Assembly (NCBI RefSeq): GCF_016802725.1
Contig: NC_052671.1
Coordinates: 10,335,501-10,399,500 of the forward strand
Reading direction: 5' to 3'
Source: Solenopsis invicta
Taxonomy: Eukaryota; Arthropoda; Insecta; Hymenoptera; Formicidae
Length of the DNA stretch: 64,000 nucleotides
Position numbers and translations under genes: made by a program. The notes under the pieces were generated by a model. That model was not told where the DNA came from. It searched no databases and saw nothing but the letters and a program-made list of their open reading frames with translations. This document shows positions 48,240-60,690 of this stretch, in pieces; within the stretch, counting starts at the first letter, position 1; every line of letters starts with the position of its first letter.

Positions 48240-48376
48240 AAGTCCATTTGCATCAATATAGTTTAACTGTAAATTCAATTTAACTTTCTGTCCTTTTCTA
48301 ATTTTTAAATTAAAAAAGAACGGAAAGTAAGTTGAACCAAATTTGAAGTTTAGCTACACATTGGTGCAAACGAGTC
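48240..48376. mobile_element. 137-bp hairpin MITE, TA-flanked
   Basis: The two halves pair over about 65 bp: the left has CATTTGCATCAATATAG, TTTAACTTTCTGTCCTTTTC; the right complement has GTTTGCACCAATGTGTAG, TTCAACTTACTTTCCGTTC. TA lies at 48238-48239 and 48377-48378. A second copy is at 61600-61735. Confidence 0.75.
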
Positions 48377-49077
48377 TAAGAAGCGCAATAAAAATAAATC
48401 GCGAAGTGATTATGATGAACCTGCAATTATTAGTAATCAAGAGTTAGGTAAGGCACCTGAAAGTTTCAGTTGAGAGCCCCTGCTCCGTTGTACATGTGCC
48501 CGATACCGCCTCGTCCATTCTCTTCATGCCGTACGCTATTATCCCGTTCCGTGATAAAACGATATAAGACACGTACGTATAATCATCCACTATCGAAGTT
48601 GAAAGTCCCTGCGAGCCCCTGACCTTCAAGGTTAGCGAAGCGGCGAAAAATATAACGTCGCACCGATAAACGACGAAACCGTCGTCGGTCGCGGATGGTT
48701 CGTATTAGTGTTCCCTCGCTGACTCTCGCGTCATATCTGCCCGCTACTTTTTTGTCGGTCGATTAAGAGCTCTGGCGGCAATCTCGACGGCAAGGTCTGG
48801 CGATAGGGGCGTCGTGACGACGAGAGTGACATAAGACAGTTACATATTATTTTCAAGCGGATAAGATACGAATGATAAAATTCAAATGCGCACGTCAGGT
48901 AACACAAGATCAATAACTCAACATAGCTTAAGACTGTATTTAAAATCATACGCACAAATACATAGGATATATCGGAGAAAGGGACTAATGACAGATTATA
49001 ATTAATTTGGATTTGAAGAATTTGTTTAGCGTAGTTTCATGAAATAGCATTATTCGTTGTATTTTGTTAATTTTTAA
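48377..49077. other. non-coding, GC-balanced then AT-rich
   Basis: 48.42-48.83 kb is GC-balanced with no motif recognised. The 61- and 74-codon minus frames are not supported. AT-rich DNA leads up to the TTAA of the next element. Confidence 0.5.
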
Positions 49078-49317
49078 CTCTAGAAGGATCAAAGGGGTGT
49101 AAATGCACTCTAAAAGAATTAAAAGAATTGATAGATAAGAAAAGATAATGGAATTTACTTAACGCTAATCTTTTCTTTATTAAAAGACAAAGAGATTGAT
49201 CTATTGTTGAATCTTCTAACGCATATATAAAGCATTTTACGCTATGATAAAGAAAGGGGTGCTTTTATACTCCAGTTGATTCTTAAAAGGCAAAAAAATA
49301 AAATACAATCCTTCTAG
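49078..49317. mobile_element. 240-bp piggyBac-like MITE
   Basis: Bounded by TTAA at 49074-49077 and 49318-49321. Left end CTCTAGAAGGATCAAAGG; right complement CTAGAAGGATTGTATTTT. The TTAA target plus a C-rich/TAG terminal repeat match the piggyBac superfamily pattern. AAAGGGGTG followed by ACTC occurs near both ends inside. No transposase. Confidence 0.75.
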
Positions 49318-51278
49318 TTAAGATTGGAATTTGTCTTTTGTGTAAGCGAGCGTTGAATTAAATATTTGTGTCATAATCTCTACTGGGAATTCCATGGAGA
49401 ATAAAGTTACCGCAGTGCGACTTCTGTATTTAATTCGCGAAAAAAATGCTCATATTTAATAAGCATTTAAGAATTATTTGTATTTCCAGAAATTTGATAA
49501 TATTATTTGCAATTTCCAAATCCAAAATCAATCAAAAATTATTGTTATTAAAATACGATAATACGATCGTTACGTTTCGGCACATATTTTAGTATTTAAT
49601 GTTATACGATTGAAATATCGTATTAGACTGTTTCAATAAATATACGTACATATTTACGTTCATTCATATTAGCAAAATTAATTATGTTAATAATATGATA
49701 AATATTATATAAATAATGTTATAAATAGGATAATAATAATAAATATTCAAATCAACGTCCGATAGCGCGTTAATCGCGCTGTAATAGGAATTATTTACTG
49801 CAAACTTATGGTATGAAATTAACGACGATGAGAAATTGAAGGGTACAAAAGTTTGCGGCGCAATTATTCTCGCACGAACATTTTAAAACAAGGTAAACTT
49901 GCGTAAAAATTCTAAACTAAAGCTGCGGTCGGTATATAAGTATTCGCTATTCAGTTGATTGTAGAAACTTTTTTTGCGAAAATGCAGCTATTCACGCTTT
50001 ACATGCGCACTCATCTCGTAGAAGTTTGTATAAAAAGGAGAGAGGTCTATTGAGTAAAATGTTCTAGTTTAGACTAAAACTAACGTTGAATAAATAAAAG
50101 GAACCGTTGCTGAATTCATTTTTTTTACATCTTAAGATGTTGAAAAAAATCGTGCGTTAATTGAAATAAGTCCAGATCGTGGAATAAAAAAGAAACTAGA
50201 GTGTTTCATCTAGCTTCCAGGAAATTTTTGTACGAAAATGTGCCGGGAAATAAATTTTGCGTTATATTCGCTCGCCTTTAAGCGATTTATCGCCGTCTCG
50301 CCGTTGCGCGAAAATGTCCAATGAGTTTAGTTAACTACCGACACTGCTAATTATTGCGCAAGCTGCAATTAAGATCTAGATCGTATGCTTGATAGAGCGC
50401 GGTCGATCGTTCGTGATTTCTGCACTTGCATGTCCTGCGTAAGCCCATTCGTATTTATAGCGGCTGCACGCTCCAGTGAACGTTATTGTCGCGAACAATG
50501 AAACCAGTTCGGATAAACGTTGGAAAGGAACTGAACGTCCTTCTACGGATAACAGTATCTCTGGCTGATAATATATAAATATATAAAAGAGATTTCAGAG
50601 TGAGCAGAATAAGGAAATCATATCCAACGTTTGTAGAATGTTAATGAATTAAAAAAAAAAATGATTGTCACGTGACATTTAAATAACATAGTTACGAACA
50701 ATCGATGCGCATCGCGGAATATATAATTGATGTATTATTTACAAAGTCACATATGCGTGGTATTATAATTGGCGAAATAGTCACCTGACAAATGGTTTTT
50801 AATATACGTATTTGTATACTGTAATTTATGTATTCTCGTTATGCGGAACGACGCTCGCCGCAACGCGAGCTAATAGAATGAGCTGAAAAAATATTATACT
50901 TTTCGCTCGGCATGGCTGCCATAATTTATTCCGCACCGCCGTGAGGGTCATAAATTTAAATTTAAATGCACGGCATCATCCTAATGCTGATTCGCACCGA
51001 CTTCTAATCGGCGCACTTAAATCACGACAAATCGTTTATGGAATAAAATTGAGAGACAAACCGGATATATATTTTCGTACGACACGCGCAAATGTTGTAT
51101 AAAATTTAAATTGATAAATGTATCCCATTAATTTGTAATTTTCTTATGCCGATACGAATGTTTCAATCTTAAAAAAAAATTGAGTTTATCAGAAAAATAT
51201 ATCGAATATATACCTAAGTATTTTATTAACATAATTTGTTAATTTAATAATTTGCTAATTTAATTTTGCCAAATTGTT
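49318..51278. other. mixed non-coding DNA
   Basis: AT-rich at both ends. 50.2-51.05 kb is GC-balanced with many ATTA/TAAT and ATTTAAAT words (for example near 50954) and could be regulatory. A TATATAAG at 49933-49940 is followed by TCAGTT at 49951; the spacing is too short for a standard core promoter. A 23-codon frame starts at 49982 and is not convincing. Confidence 0.45.
49748..49779 (+). repeat. 32-bp GC-containing motif, copy 1
   Basis: Starts CAAATCAACGTCCGATAGCG and ends GTTAATCGCGC; 29 of 32 positions match 52584-52615 in the same orientation. It contains an AGCGCG-TTAAT-CGCGCT inverted repeat, perfect in this copy. Surrounding DNA does not clearly align. Confidence 0.75.
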
Positions 51279-52072
51279 GGAGAGAATTGCTGAATGCGTA
51301 CCGGTATTCTAAAACGTGTATTTCTTCAATATTTTAAATTTTTATTTTGCATAGACAACATTTAATGACAAAAATAAAAATAAATGAGGAATAAATAATA
51401 CAGACAAACGTTTAATAAGTTCCATTTTGTTTTGTGTATGCTCAGTATTTTGGAAAATTAGGTACCTCTAATATTAATATTTCATTAATTTATAATAACC
51501 TAATTGTGAAATTTTATTTTGAATTGTATTATATTTTCATAAAAGAAGACTTGTTGTAGAATATTTTACATTTATTGTATGTATATATTTACAATTCCTG
51601 TAAAAATTATATTGATATTAACTCTATGAAGTGTCTTAAATACCATCACAAACTACAATACCCTGATGCTAATGTAAGATTGATAAATGATAATAGTAAA
51701 ATTATAATAATAATTGTTATAAATAAAAATACGTCAATAAAAATAAATTCAAGCCAGATTTATTTCGACGATTATTGAATATTTGATTACTTTTTCGATA
51801 AATTATTAATAAAATTAATAATTAATTAGTTAATGATTTCTCATATTTTTAATTACTTTAATTCGATATTTTCAAATATCGATACCATTTACAAGAGCTA
51901 CAGGCGACCATTTGCAGCATGTTGCCTTGTAATAAATTAATTTGTTACGCGTGAAAGATTTAACGTGTAATATTAGATGCTTGAAACATCAAGTTACAAA
52001 CTTTGATTCGCATCAAATGCGAAATATAATAAAACAAATAACTTAAGTGATACGCATTTGACAATTCTCTCC
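51279..52072 (-). mobile_element. GGAGAGAATTG-family element, complete copy 3
   Basis: Left end GGAGAGAATTGCTGAATGCG; right complement GGAGAGAATTGTCAAATGCG, giving about 24-bp terminal inverted repeats around 794 bp. Copies 1 and 2 lie in the opposite orientation. The 67-codon frame at 51575-51778 is AT-rich and conserved in no copy, so it is not a transposase. Flanks AAATTGT and AATTATG hint at a degenerate target duplication of about 8 bp, but this is uncertain. Confidence 0.85.
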
Positions 52073-54929
52073 CAATTATGATTTATATCGTTCTTAACTT
52101 TATTTCTACTCCCCTATTATATTTTATTTCATACACAATATATGTGTAAGAATACTAACAATTTTTTCCTGGAAGATTTATGGAAGTGGATTTCTTGTAA
52201 AAAAAAAGACCGTAACAGAAAGAATGTCCTAGTAATTGTTATTTCTGTAAACAATATTATCTCTGAGAAATGATTTAAATGCTCGTTTCATTTCATACTG
52301 TGATTTTAAAAAGTCGAGAAAGGACAACTGATCGTAGCACCGTGGATGAGTCGGCATGTTAAAAGAACCGGGCAGGCTCAATGAACGGTTGACGATTTTC
52401 AACAGCTCTCCGAGCGCGCGAGTGTCAGAATCACTCTCTACCAAATGCTCGCGGCGAGCTACAGGGGGAACGGGTGCTGACTGCGCGTTTGATACGATGA
52501 ATGTAGTCATTGTTGTTCTCTGCCATTCACGATACGGATACGCGAACGCTCATTCGTTCGGGGAACCGTGTTTCTCTGTTCGGCAAATCAACGCCCGATA
52601 ACGCATTAATCGCGCGTCCATGACGATTATTGCCAGATTTACGATGATGCTTCGTTGTAATTAACATTATTCCATGGCAATTCACATTAAAATCAAGACT
52701 CGGATCTTGGTACCGTTAACAACTGACGTCTATCTTAAAATAATTTTATAAAACTGTTTTATGCTCATGTGATTGAATTTTGCTTTATTTTAATAAATCA
52801 CTTTGCTTTGTCTTTGTGATTCAACACGAAAAGATAAATGTTTTCTGGTGAAGAATTCTCTGTTAATAATTTTGTTGTACAAACAAATTTTCTAATCGGT
52901 ACACAAAGTTATCAAAACATTTTGATTATTTAATTTTCAGAGAATTGTAATCTTCTGAAGATAAGATTACAGAAGACTATTTCTTGCATATATGAAAAAT
53001 CTCTGGGAAAGAGATAAATCGGAGAATGTACTAAATTAACGTATAAATGCATCTATTATTTCACCTTGATTATTATATATATAATAAAATTAAATTTAAA
53101 GCAAATAAAAAGGATTACATATTGTAATACTCATATATACTTTTAAAAATATTTTTTATCAGTATTGAAATATTTTTATCAGTATTGAAAATTAATATTA
53201 ATTTTATAAATTTATAAATATTAACTCATAAAGTAATTAAATAATACTATTAAATAATATTAATCAAAAATATGCAAGAATATAATTCATTTTTTGTTAT
53301 TCCTCTCGCTCAATAATATATTGTTGTATATTATTTTTCCTGTTTTACTTTTAACAAAAATTTATTTTTAAAATATCAGTAATTATTATAATAAATAAAA
53401 GACCGACATTGAAGATTTACTGACCGTAGTTTTTGAGATGTTATCCTATTGTATCTTGCGAATGCGATCAATGAAACCAATTAGCATACAGTCCGTTTTG
53501 TAATCATTAAGTGGCTCGTAATTATTCTGCGAGAAAAGAGGAAGAACGATATTTCGCATTTCGCTGCTCCGATCGATGTATTGTAGTCGTAGATAGCGCA
53601 ACAAGATACATAATTAAAGTAAAATAGCATTGCGTATCTTTCTTCAGGCTTTTGTCAGTTATGTGTATCATTTAGCACGTAGAAGAAACCTTTCGAATTC
53701 CGTGAATGCGATCTTTGTTACGGCATGGATCCATTCACGTTGATTGCGCTCCGTACATCAGTCAGAGATACCAAATTCTTTGATTTCACTAAAGCATCCT
53801 CACGACCTGGCAATCGTGTGATAAAAGGGACGTAAACATATACAGCGATAATCGCTAGTCATCGTGAAGATATCTACATTATATTGACAATAACACATTG
53901 ACTTGCTATTTCGATAGACTTTCTTCTCCGTCAAACGACCAGATATATGTATACGTTAATCTATTCATTATTATGAACTTTACACAATAAATTCTTGGAT
54001 AAATTATTTTTATGTATTACCTATACGATAGTTTTTTTTTTCCGGATGATAACAATTAATTTTGTCGTGTATAATTTCTTAATTTTTTATTTTTAAATTG
54101 TTTTTCATATTAGTTTTAGAAATTTAATTAAATGATATAAGATGCGTTTAAAATAAATTAATATAACAAGCAAAAAAATATTTTCGCGACAGTACTCGAC
54201 GATAAATAGGCAAGTACTTAAATTTTCACTGAAGAACACTAATATCCAATCAATTAATATTAATTGAATACAATCATTACAACAAACACTTGCTTATGCA
54301 AAATACATTTTTTTAAACCGAAATTTACGACAGTAGAATTCATAAATCCGCTATACAATATATTCAGTTCTCAGATTATTAATGGCGCGTACTTTATATT
54401 TTTTAGATATTGTGGCGTTTCTGCCACAGGCGCGGATTTCGACGTGCTACTACACACACCATTATTTATTGTATACAATACGAACAGTGTGAAATTATTT
54501 ATTGTCCAATCGCGAACACGCAACTGGAGCCCGAGCCAAATCTGGGAATGCGGAGAACGGAAAGAATATCGATACATTCGGCTTATTCTACAATTTGGTT
54601 GACGTTTCATGGATTTTTATTCATTTTCATGAGCCTGCCTGTAACATATCTTATACTTCTCCCTTTATCGTCCCGCACAAAATATTAAAGCTGTCGTGCG
54701 TTACACACGCCACACTCTATTTGCTCAAATATTAAATAAATGGGTTCATCCTTTATCAACAATTTCGTTATTTGCAATTGCATGAATATATGATGCGTAC
54801 AATTTTTCGGAATAAAAGTACTGTTTGACATATAATCTGTGTACTTGTTTTCTAGTTATTATTTTAATTCCTTTGCGATAACTTCATTAAAAACCATTTA
54901 TTCGAAATACGTTGTTAGAATATATATAC
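52073..54929. other. mixed, mainly AT-rich non-coding DNA
   Basis: GC-balanced islands lie at 52.3-52.7, 53.4-53.9 and 54.4-54.6 kb. A perfect 9-bp-arm hairpin (TGTAATCTT/AAGATTACA) is at 52946-52971 and a 19-bp tandem duplication (TTTTATCAGTATTGAAATA) at about 53155-53192. Frames of up to 112 codons near 54.4 kb overlap in three frames and look random. Confidence 0.45.
52584..52615 (+). repeat. 32-bp GC-containing motif, copy 2
   Basis: Starts CAAATCAACGCCCGATAACG and ends ATTAATCGCGC; three substitutions relative to 49748-49779. The inverted repeat is imperfect here. Found in a GC-balanced island. Confidence 0.75.
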
Positions 54930-55215
54930 ATCCCACAAAATTTCTATGATATAAATATCAGGAATATGTGTATTCTTTGTAAACAGTGCCAACAAAACAA
55001 TTTTACAGAGAATAAATATACATATACGTGTACACACACATATATATCATCATATATAGGGAACTATTGTAATTTGCTACAGAAATCGTTTACGTTGGTG
55101 TAATGCTTTGTGCGTTAGTTTTTTACGCCATGTATTGTGCCCGGGGCGTGCACATGTGCCAACGGAAAAATTTTATAGAGAATACACATATTCTTGATAT
55201 TTATATCGCGCTGTA
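54930..55215. repeat. inverted/direct repeat cluster
   Basis: ATAAATATCA(G/A)GAATATGTGTATTC occurs near 54950 on the plus strand and near 55185 in reverse. GTGCCAAC, AATTTTA and AGAGAATA occur directly at about 54986 and 55157. The first copy is itself palindromic with 55010-55030. Likely a decayed palindromic element. Confidence 0.6.
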
Positions 55216-55385
55216 GTATTTTTTTTAGATACATCTAATTCGGTAACGTGTTTCCGATTAATGGCTTTTTAATGAAGTTACCGTAAAAGAATTAAAATCT
55301 AACCAGAAAACAAGTGCAGATTGTACGTCTACCTGTATTTTTATGTCGAAAAATTGTACAATGCATATCGTATATGCATACAATT

Positions 55386-55480
55386 ACACACACACACGCG
55401 CGCGCGCGCACGCACACGCACACGCACACGCACGCACGCACGCACACGTACACACACGTACACACACGTACACATATATG
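55386..55480. repeat. compound CA/CG/GTACAC microsatellite
   Basis: CA, then CG, then CGCACA and CGTACACA units: a long alternating purine-pyrimidine tract with Z-DNA potential. It creates His-Thr and Ala-Arg frames that are not genes. Confidence 0.95.
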
Positions 55481-56941
55481 TATAATGTTAACGTTTTAAA
55501 TGAGATCGAGCATATAGCTGCTATCCGATACGTATCGGTTTCGCAGTCCGTCGATGCAACTGGAAAGAAAATGCTTGTGCTAGTCAACGCAGGAGACAGT
55601 ACTATTCCTCACGCAATTTGATTTTAACTGTAGCCGAGTTCTCTCTTCGAGGATAAGAGCATGTTCGAAGTTAACCCGGAGGCAGTTACGAAACTGAGTT
55701 TCCATATTCTTGCTCGCTCGAGGGATGCACTTTCCGCTATGCAATTTGAAGGAGTGGACGAGCGTTGTTTATAAAGTCTGGGCGGACGTTACTCGCGATA
55801 TTATGCCGCGACTAAAAGCCGACCGCCAGACAACGGGTGGTGGGTCGGCGTTCGTTCGCCCTCGTCAAATATTCAACAAATTCAAAATGCGCGGCATTCG
55901 ACAGGACGCGCTTAACCGCGATTGTCGCATACAATTACGCCTTGTCACACGTCGACGTGTGTATGTACGTAACGTTACGTATCTGTCCGCGCGACGCGGC
56001 ATTTTGCCGAGTGAACGCACCGCTTGGAACCGTCTTCGCGGAAAATGGACACGTCCGAAGAGTAACGCGACGCGCGCGCGGATTGGCCGCGGGAAAATTG
56101 CACTCTCCGGACGCGCGACAAACTTTTTGATGAATTATATATTTAAGTGTTATTATTAATAGCTTTTCCTACGTGAACGACACCGCGAAGCTGTACATCG
56201 TTGCTCTTAACGGCCACTTTTTTGCCTCGCAAAGTACGCTCGTAACATCGAGCGATGAGATCGTAACGGAATCCGATGGCGATGCGGTTTCGCATCGCCG
56301 CGGAAAACAAACAAACGCATTACATATTTTAGTTTTCCATCACGGACATGCGGCGGCGGCGGCGGCGGCGCCGCAATTATCGTACGCGATTCGTTCATTT
56401 TATTACTCGGCGCGGCGTATTTCAAGAATTCATGTTGCGTCCTTTTAAAAAAAAAAGAGAAAAAATCTCAATATTCGAATCGAAAGGATAATGAAATTAC
56501 AGAAGCGAATTAGGATGATTAAATTCAAAATATCGTGCAGTCTATATAACATTTTGAATTTAATCATCCGATTCAACGCGTTTTTTATTTCGCTCCGATC
56601 CTCTCCCTCTCCCTCTCTCTCTCTGCTCGTCGAAATTAGAGATTTTTCGCGCGCCGACGGCACCGCGCGGCGGATCGCCATTAATTAATTCAGGCAGAAA
56701 GCCGCCGAATATGGGGATTCGCGGCCCGCACACGCTCGTCAACAAAGAGCCGGGCAATTAATTAACCGAAGTGGCTCGGTTGAGGTAGAGGCATTGTTGC
56801 AGACGGCAGCGTACAGCCGGCCATTGTTATCGCTCGCGGAACAGTCCTGAAACCACGTCCTTGTGTTTCCGCGTCCTTGCATCAATGTAGAGACTTCCTG
56901 CGTGCGTGCGGCCGAATGTGCTATCTCGAACGCTGTGGGAG

Positions 56942-56976
<35 letters not shown>

Positions 56977-58086
56977 GGGGAGGGGGGTAGCTTTCGACCG
57001 ACCGCTTTCCGTGAGCATTGTCGCCGGGCACTGTAAGCCCGTCCGCTATCAATTACGATTCGCGATTTATCGACCGGCATTAAAACCGTCGTTTTATTAC
57101 AGCGGCCCCCGCGACAATCGCCATCGCCGCCGCTGCCGCCGCCGTCGTCGTTGTCGTCGCCGCCGCCGCCACGACCGATTATCGCGACCGATCGGCGCGA
57201 GAGATCGTAAAAGGCAATTTGCGCGCAATTATCCGCCCGCGATTGCCGTGCCACCCGTGCGACCGTTGCGAGCTGAGCTGAGCTGCTGCCGCCGCCGCCG
57301 CCGCGCGCCGCTCGCATTCGATTTGGTTTGCCGATCGAAGTCGCGAGGATCATCAGTCAAGAGCCACGTCGTTGTCGTGCCACGGATACTTTGCGATTGC
57401 GTAACGGGATAAGCCGGATTCGCTAACGAGTGAGGAGGAGGAGGAGGAGGATTGCGCGTGTACATGGAAATTGGAATATTAATAAGGATTTGAGTAATGG
57501 TCCAATGGAGATGGATGGCATGTTTAGTTGGACGATCGCCGTTATCGGGGGCATTAAGCGATATCCCGGGTGCCGCTTACGATATTTAGCGTCACGCCGC
57601 ATCAGAGATCGACGTTAATCTCGGAAAATTGCACCCGTGGAATTACGCGCGACGGCACGTTATTTCCGCCGGAAGCGCAATTATCACTCGCGAAGAGCGC
57701 TGCAGTCCTAATTATAGTATGATGTCTCTATATCCCCTGCATCTAAAGATACAACAGAGTGCGCTTCCAGATTAACAGACGGAAGATCCTTTCGAGCTAC
57801 GATGTGCAAATAAACTGAATTAAAACGTCATAACGATGTAATTACGTGAGGCATAATTAATGCCTATATCTACGTATATTTTCAAGCGAAAGCATCCCAG
57901 GACAGAAGCCGTAACTTATTTATCTTTCGTATTCGCGAAAGAGAGGAGTTTGGTGAGTAACTCTCTGAAAGTAACTCTCCGAACCACAACTTCTGTATAG
58001 GATTACATGAAATATTGCACATCCCTTTTTAATTACGGACTCTTGGCAAATTTCAAGTTGATTCTTCGTTAATATGAAACATTTAA
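55481..58086. other. CpG-rich block with triplet and GA arrays
   Basis: GC-rich 55.65-57.7 kb. CGG array 56350-56373; GA array 56942-56977; GCC/GTC arrays 57118-57173 and 57286-57308; GAG array 57432-57450. Frames of 149-204 codons follow these arrays (poly-Gly, poly-Arg) and have no domains. It could be a promoter-proximal CpG-rich zone of an unseen gene, but no exon is recognisable. Confidence 0.5.
56513..56569. other. 57-nt hairpin with perfect 19-bp stem
   Basis: GGATGATTAAATTCAAAAT at 56513-56531 pairs perfectly with 56551-56569 around a 19-nt loop. Weaker pairing (GAATT, CGCG) may extend it outward. It is the size of a pre-miRNA stem, but the perfect pairing fits a young inverted duplication equally well. 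It matches no insect miRNA I know. Confidence 0.6.
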
Positions 58087-59114
58087 GGATGTACGGGTCT
58101 CAAAACATAACAAAAAATGTAAAGATTTTTTTAAATATTCCAGTATTACGTTTGCGTATCTGTGTAAAAGAGCAGAATTCACTTATTGGTTTAAAAATTA
58201 TTTAAATTTTTGTTTACTCTTAATTTTTATGTAAAATCTCGTTTTGTAATACTATACTTATACTAATATTATATTATATTATGTTATATTATATTATATT
58301 ATATTATATTATATTATATTACACTTTTTTGCAAATTTGATGGAGAAGTAGCATTACCAATTAAATAAAAATTTTTACATATACTAATAAAACTCTAATA
58401 AATATTTGCGCAAAAATTCATTTAGAGCTACTTACTCGTTTAAGTTATTTATTGAAAATTAATGAAATTAGAGAGTCTATGTACAAAATTGAAGTATCTA
58501 ACAAAGAAGGTATCTTGATCAATAAGAGGCAACACGGGATATATTTGTACACTTGATAGCTTTTTATTGATCACAAGCGATCGTAATGGGCGTTTTTTAA
58601 AACGTTATTAAAACGCAAATTACATGATATCGTATGTTTCGACTCATATTTCGAGTCCTCTTCATTGCATAAATTGGTTGTATCAAATGTCGATAATTAG
58701 TGATTCCATCTATTTGAACTGTGCGAGAACACAACAGCGAGTGTGATTTATATATTCAAAACTGCAGCAACATATAGTAATTTTCACTGCAAAAACCGTG
58801 ATTATAAATCAAATTGTTCATTGTTTTCTTTTTTGAAACTAATTTCAGGGTTAAAATTCAACCATTCGCGACAAAAATTGTTTATTATTAATTAAGAAAT
58901 AAAAGAATAAACCTAGAGAAGTCTTCAGTTTTTAAAATTCGAAATATAAATCTTTTAGGTCGGTATTCATCGCAAATAACTTGTTTCAATTTTCGATTGA
59001 AAAAAAAATCAATAAATATATAAATAAACCTATAATTAATTACGTTTTTAATCAAAAATTAAAAAACATTTACGATTATGAACACTGGTCTTAACTCGTA
59101 TAGCCAAAACATCC
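58087..59114. mobile_element. possible 1.03-kb TTAA-flanked element
   Basis: TTAAGGATGTACGGG at 58083 and the complement of CCAAAACATCCTTAA at 59104-59118 give inverted TTAA-GGATGT ends; beyond six bases the match is weak. The interior is AT-rich with a pentanucleotide array. GGATG ends recall the 31-kb element. Confidence 0.4.
58267..58321. repeat. ATATT pentanucleotide repeat
   Basis: Eleven units of a 5-bp AT-only repeat with one G substitution. Confidence 0.9.
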
Positions 59115-59811
59115 TTAATACGTATATCCCAACTTTCCAGTTTTTACTAGACATTAAAAGATATGATGCGATTAAGTCTGAAATTAAAATTCTGTATTTT
59201 TGAAACTTGATACTTCTCAACTTAAATAATTTCATGTTTTTTCAACGCCCACCAACGGGATCGATGCAAAATTCCTGCTTCTAGTAACTAAGAGCAGACG
59301 CTCGTCTTTTGACGCGCCTTGTATACATGAAATTTTCAGCTTCTCTTAGCGGCGGATTAGAAGAGAAACGCGAGATGTACAACGGCAATTCGAACGTGCA
59401 TTACATACCTTAACGTCGGCAATTTAATCAGCGATATCGCGCAACCTCTCGAGGAATACGAATTCGGCGAATTACATCGATGGGATAATTTGAAAAGTCC
59501 ATCGAATTTCCAAAAACAAATGTGTAAAGAGCAGCCGAGAGAAAAAAAAAAGAGAGAGAAAGAGGGAGTGAAAGCTCTCAGTCGGAAGCTAGCTCTCAAG
59601 AAATTCGCTTTTCACGCGCGCGCGAACTCTGGCCGGGCGAAAAGTCGGGCGCTCGCGAGCGCACGGAAGAAAACCTCGAAATCGAAATGGAAAATTCGGA
59701 ATTCGAATGAGATGAACGCCTGAGAGGAACGATTTTCCCGTTCACCCTTTTTTCCATCGAAATGAGATCTCGCTAATGCAACTACAAAGAACGCACGCGT
59801 GAGCGCCTGCT

Positions 59812-59860
<49 letters not shown>

Positions 59861-60422
59861 GGGGATGCGGGGGCGTGAGAAGGCGGGCGAAGGTGAAAAA
59901 AATGTAATTACAGCAGGGAATGATAATGAAGTTTACATTTTAATAACCCGCCGTGTCGCCAGATGGTCCCGAATGCAATATTAATACCTCCCCTCGCTGC
60001 GTTTACAGCTACTATATACGCGAGAGATTGCTGCTGAAGGCCCGTCCGACGGCGCGAGAGAGCGCGAGAGAGCGCGAGAGCGTGTGCAGGTGCGCGTGCA
60101 TACTTATACACATGATGCTTTCGCGAAGGAAGCGAAGAAGCGAGCGTTGCAAAATGCGGGCGGACGAGGGACAGAAAGAAGGAGGACGGGGCGGGGAGGT
60201 GTTATTGCGTTTCGCAAAGAATGCGGACCGCGGCGTCATAATATATATTTGCCGGGCCGCGCGCGGACCCCAGGCTATACGTCGACACGTCGACACACAG
60301 GCGCGCGCTTCCCGCCGACGACATGAATCTAATTTATAAGTTATGAGTCTGTCCGGGGCCGACGATTGTCCCTCCGCATTTTTTTTCCTGCCTCCCGACC
60401 CGTCGGGAGGGTCGCCGACCAG

Positions 60423-60463
<41 letters not shown>

Positions 60464-60690
60464 CGGCCGAGTTTCAATTTGCAACTGTATCCTGCGCTAC
60501 GAGTCGTTGCCTCGTAGTAACGAGGCAGCCGACAGGCCAAGCTCTTGCCCGTTCCTCGCGCCAATCAGTTTTTGCATGCGCGAGAGAGACGATACGTCGG
60601 ATGCTCGTAATTTAGTTTGTTCCCGAGGTGCGAGCCGCGACCTCACCCCGGGTTAGTAGTGTTTGGAGAGGCGCTCGTTCGAGCTTGGCA
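59115..60690. other. GC-rich non-coding block with arrays
   Basis: GA array 59815-59859; 10-bp unit GCGCGAGAGA repeated at 60052-60081; TC array 60424-60463; perfect 9-bp-arm hairpin CCTCCCGAC/GTCGGGAGG at 60391-60410. All frames of 67-128 codons cross these arrays and have no domains. Confidence 0.5.
59815..59859. repeat. GA microsatellite
   Basis: About 22 uninterrupted GA units, the longest GA run in the window. Confidence 0.95.

Noticed and set aside
49933..49956. TATATAAG followed by TCAGTT as a core promoter
   Set aside because: TATA-to-initiator distance is about 20 bp, shorter than the usual 30, and no gene follows.
54264..54735. cluster of 77-112-codon frames
   Set aside because: Three plus frames and one minus frame are open together, as expected for a stop-poor random stretch; no motif in any.
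55314..55621. overlapping frames rich in His-Thr and Ala-Arg
   Set aside because: Direct translation of the CA/CG microsatellite.
56739..57353. 204-codon minus-strand frame
   Set aside because: Poly-Gly, poly-Ser and Leu-Ser runs come from GCC, GTC and GA arrays; no non-repetitive domain.
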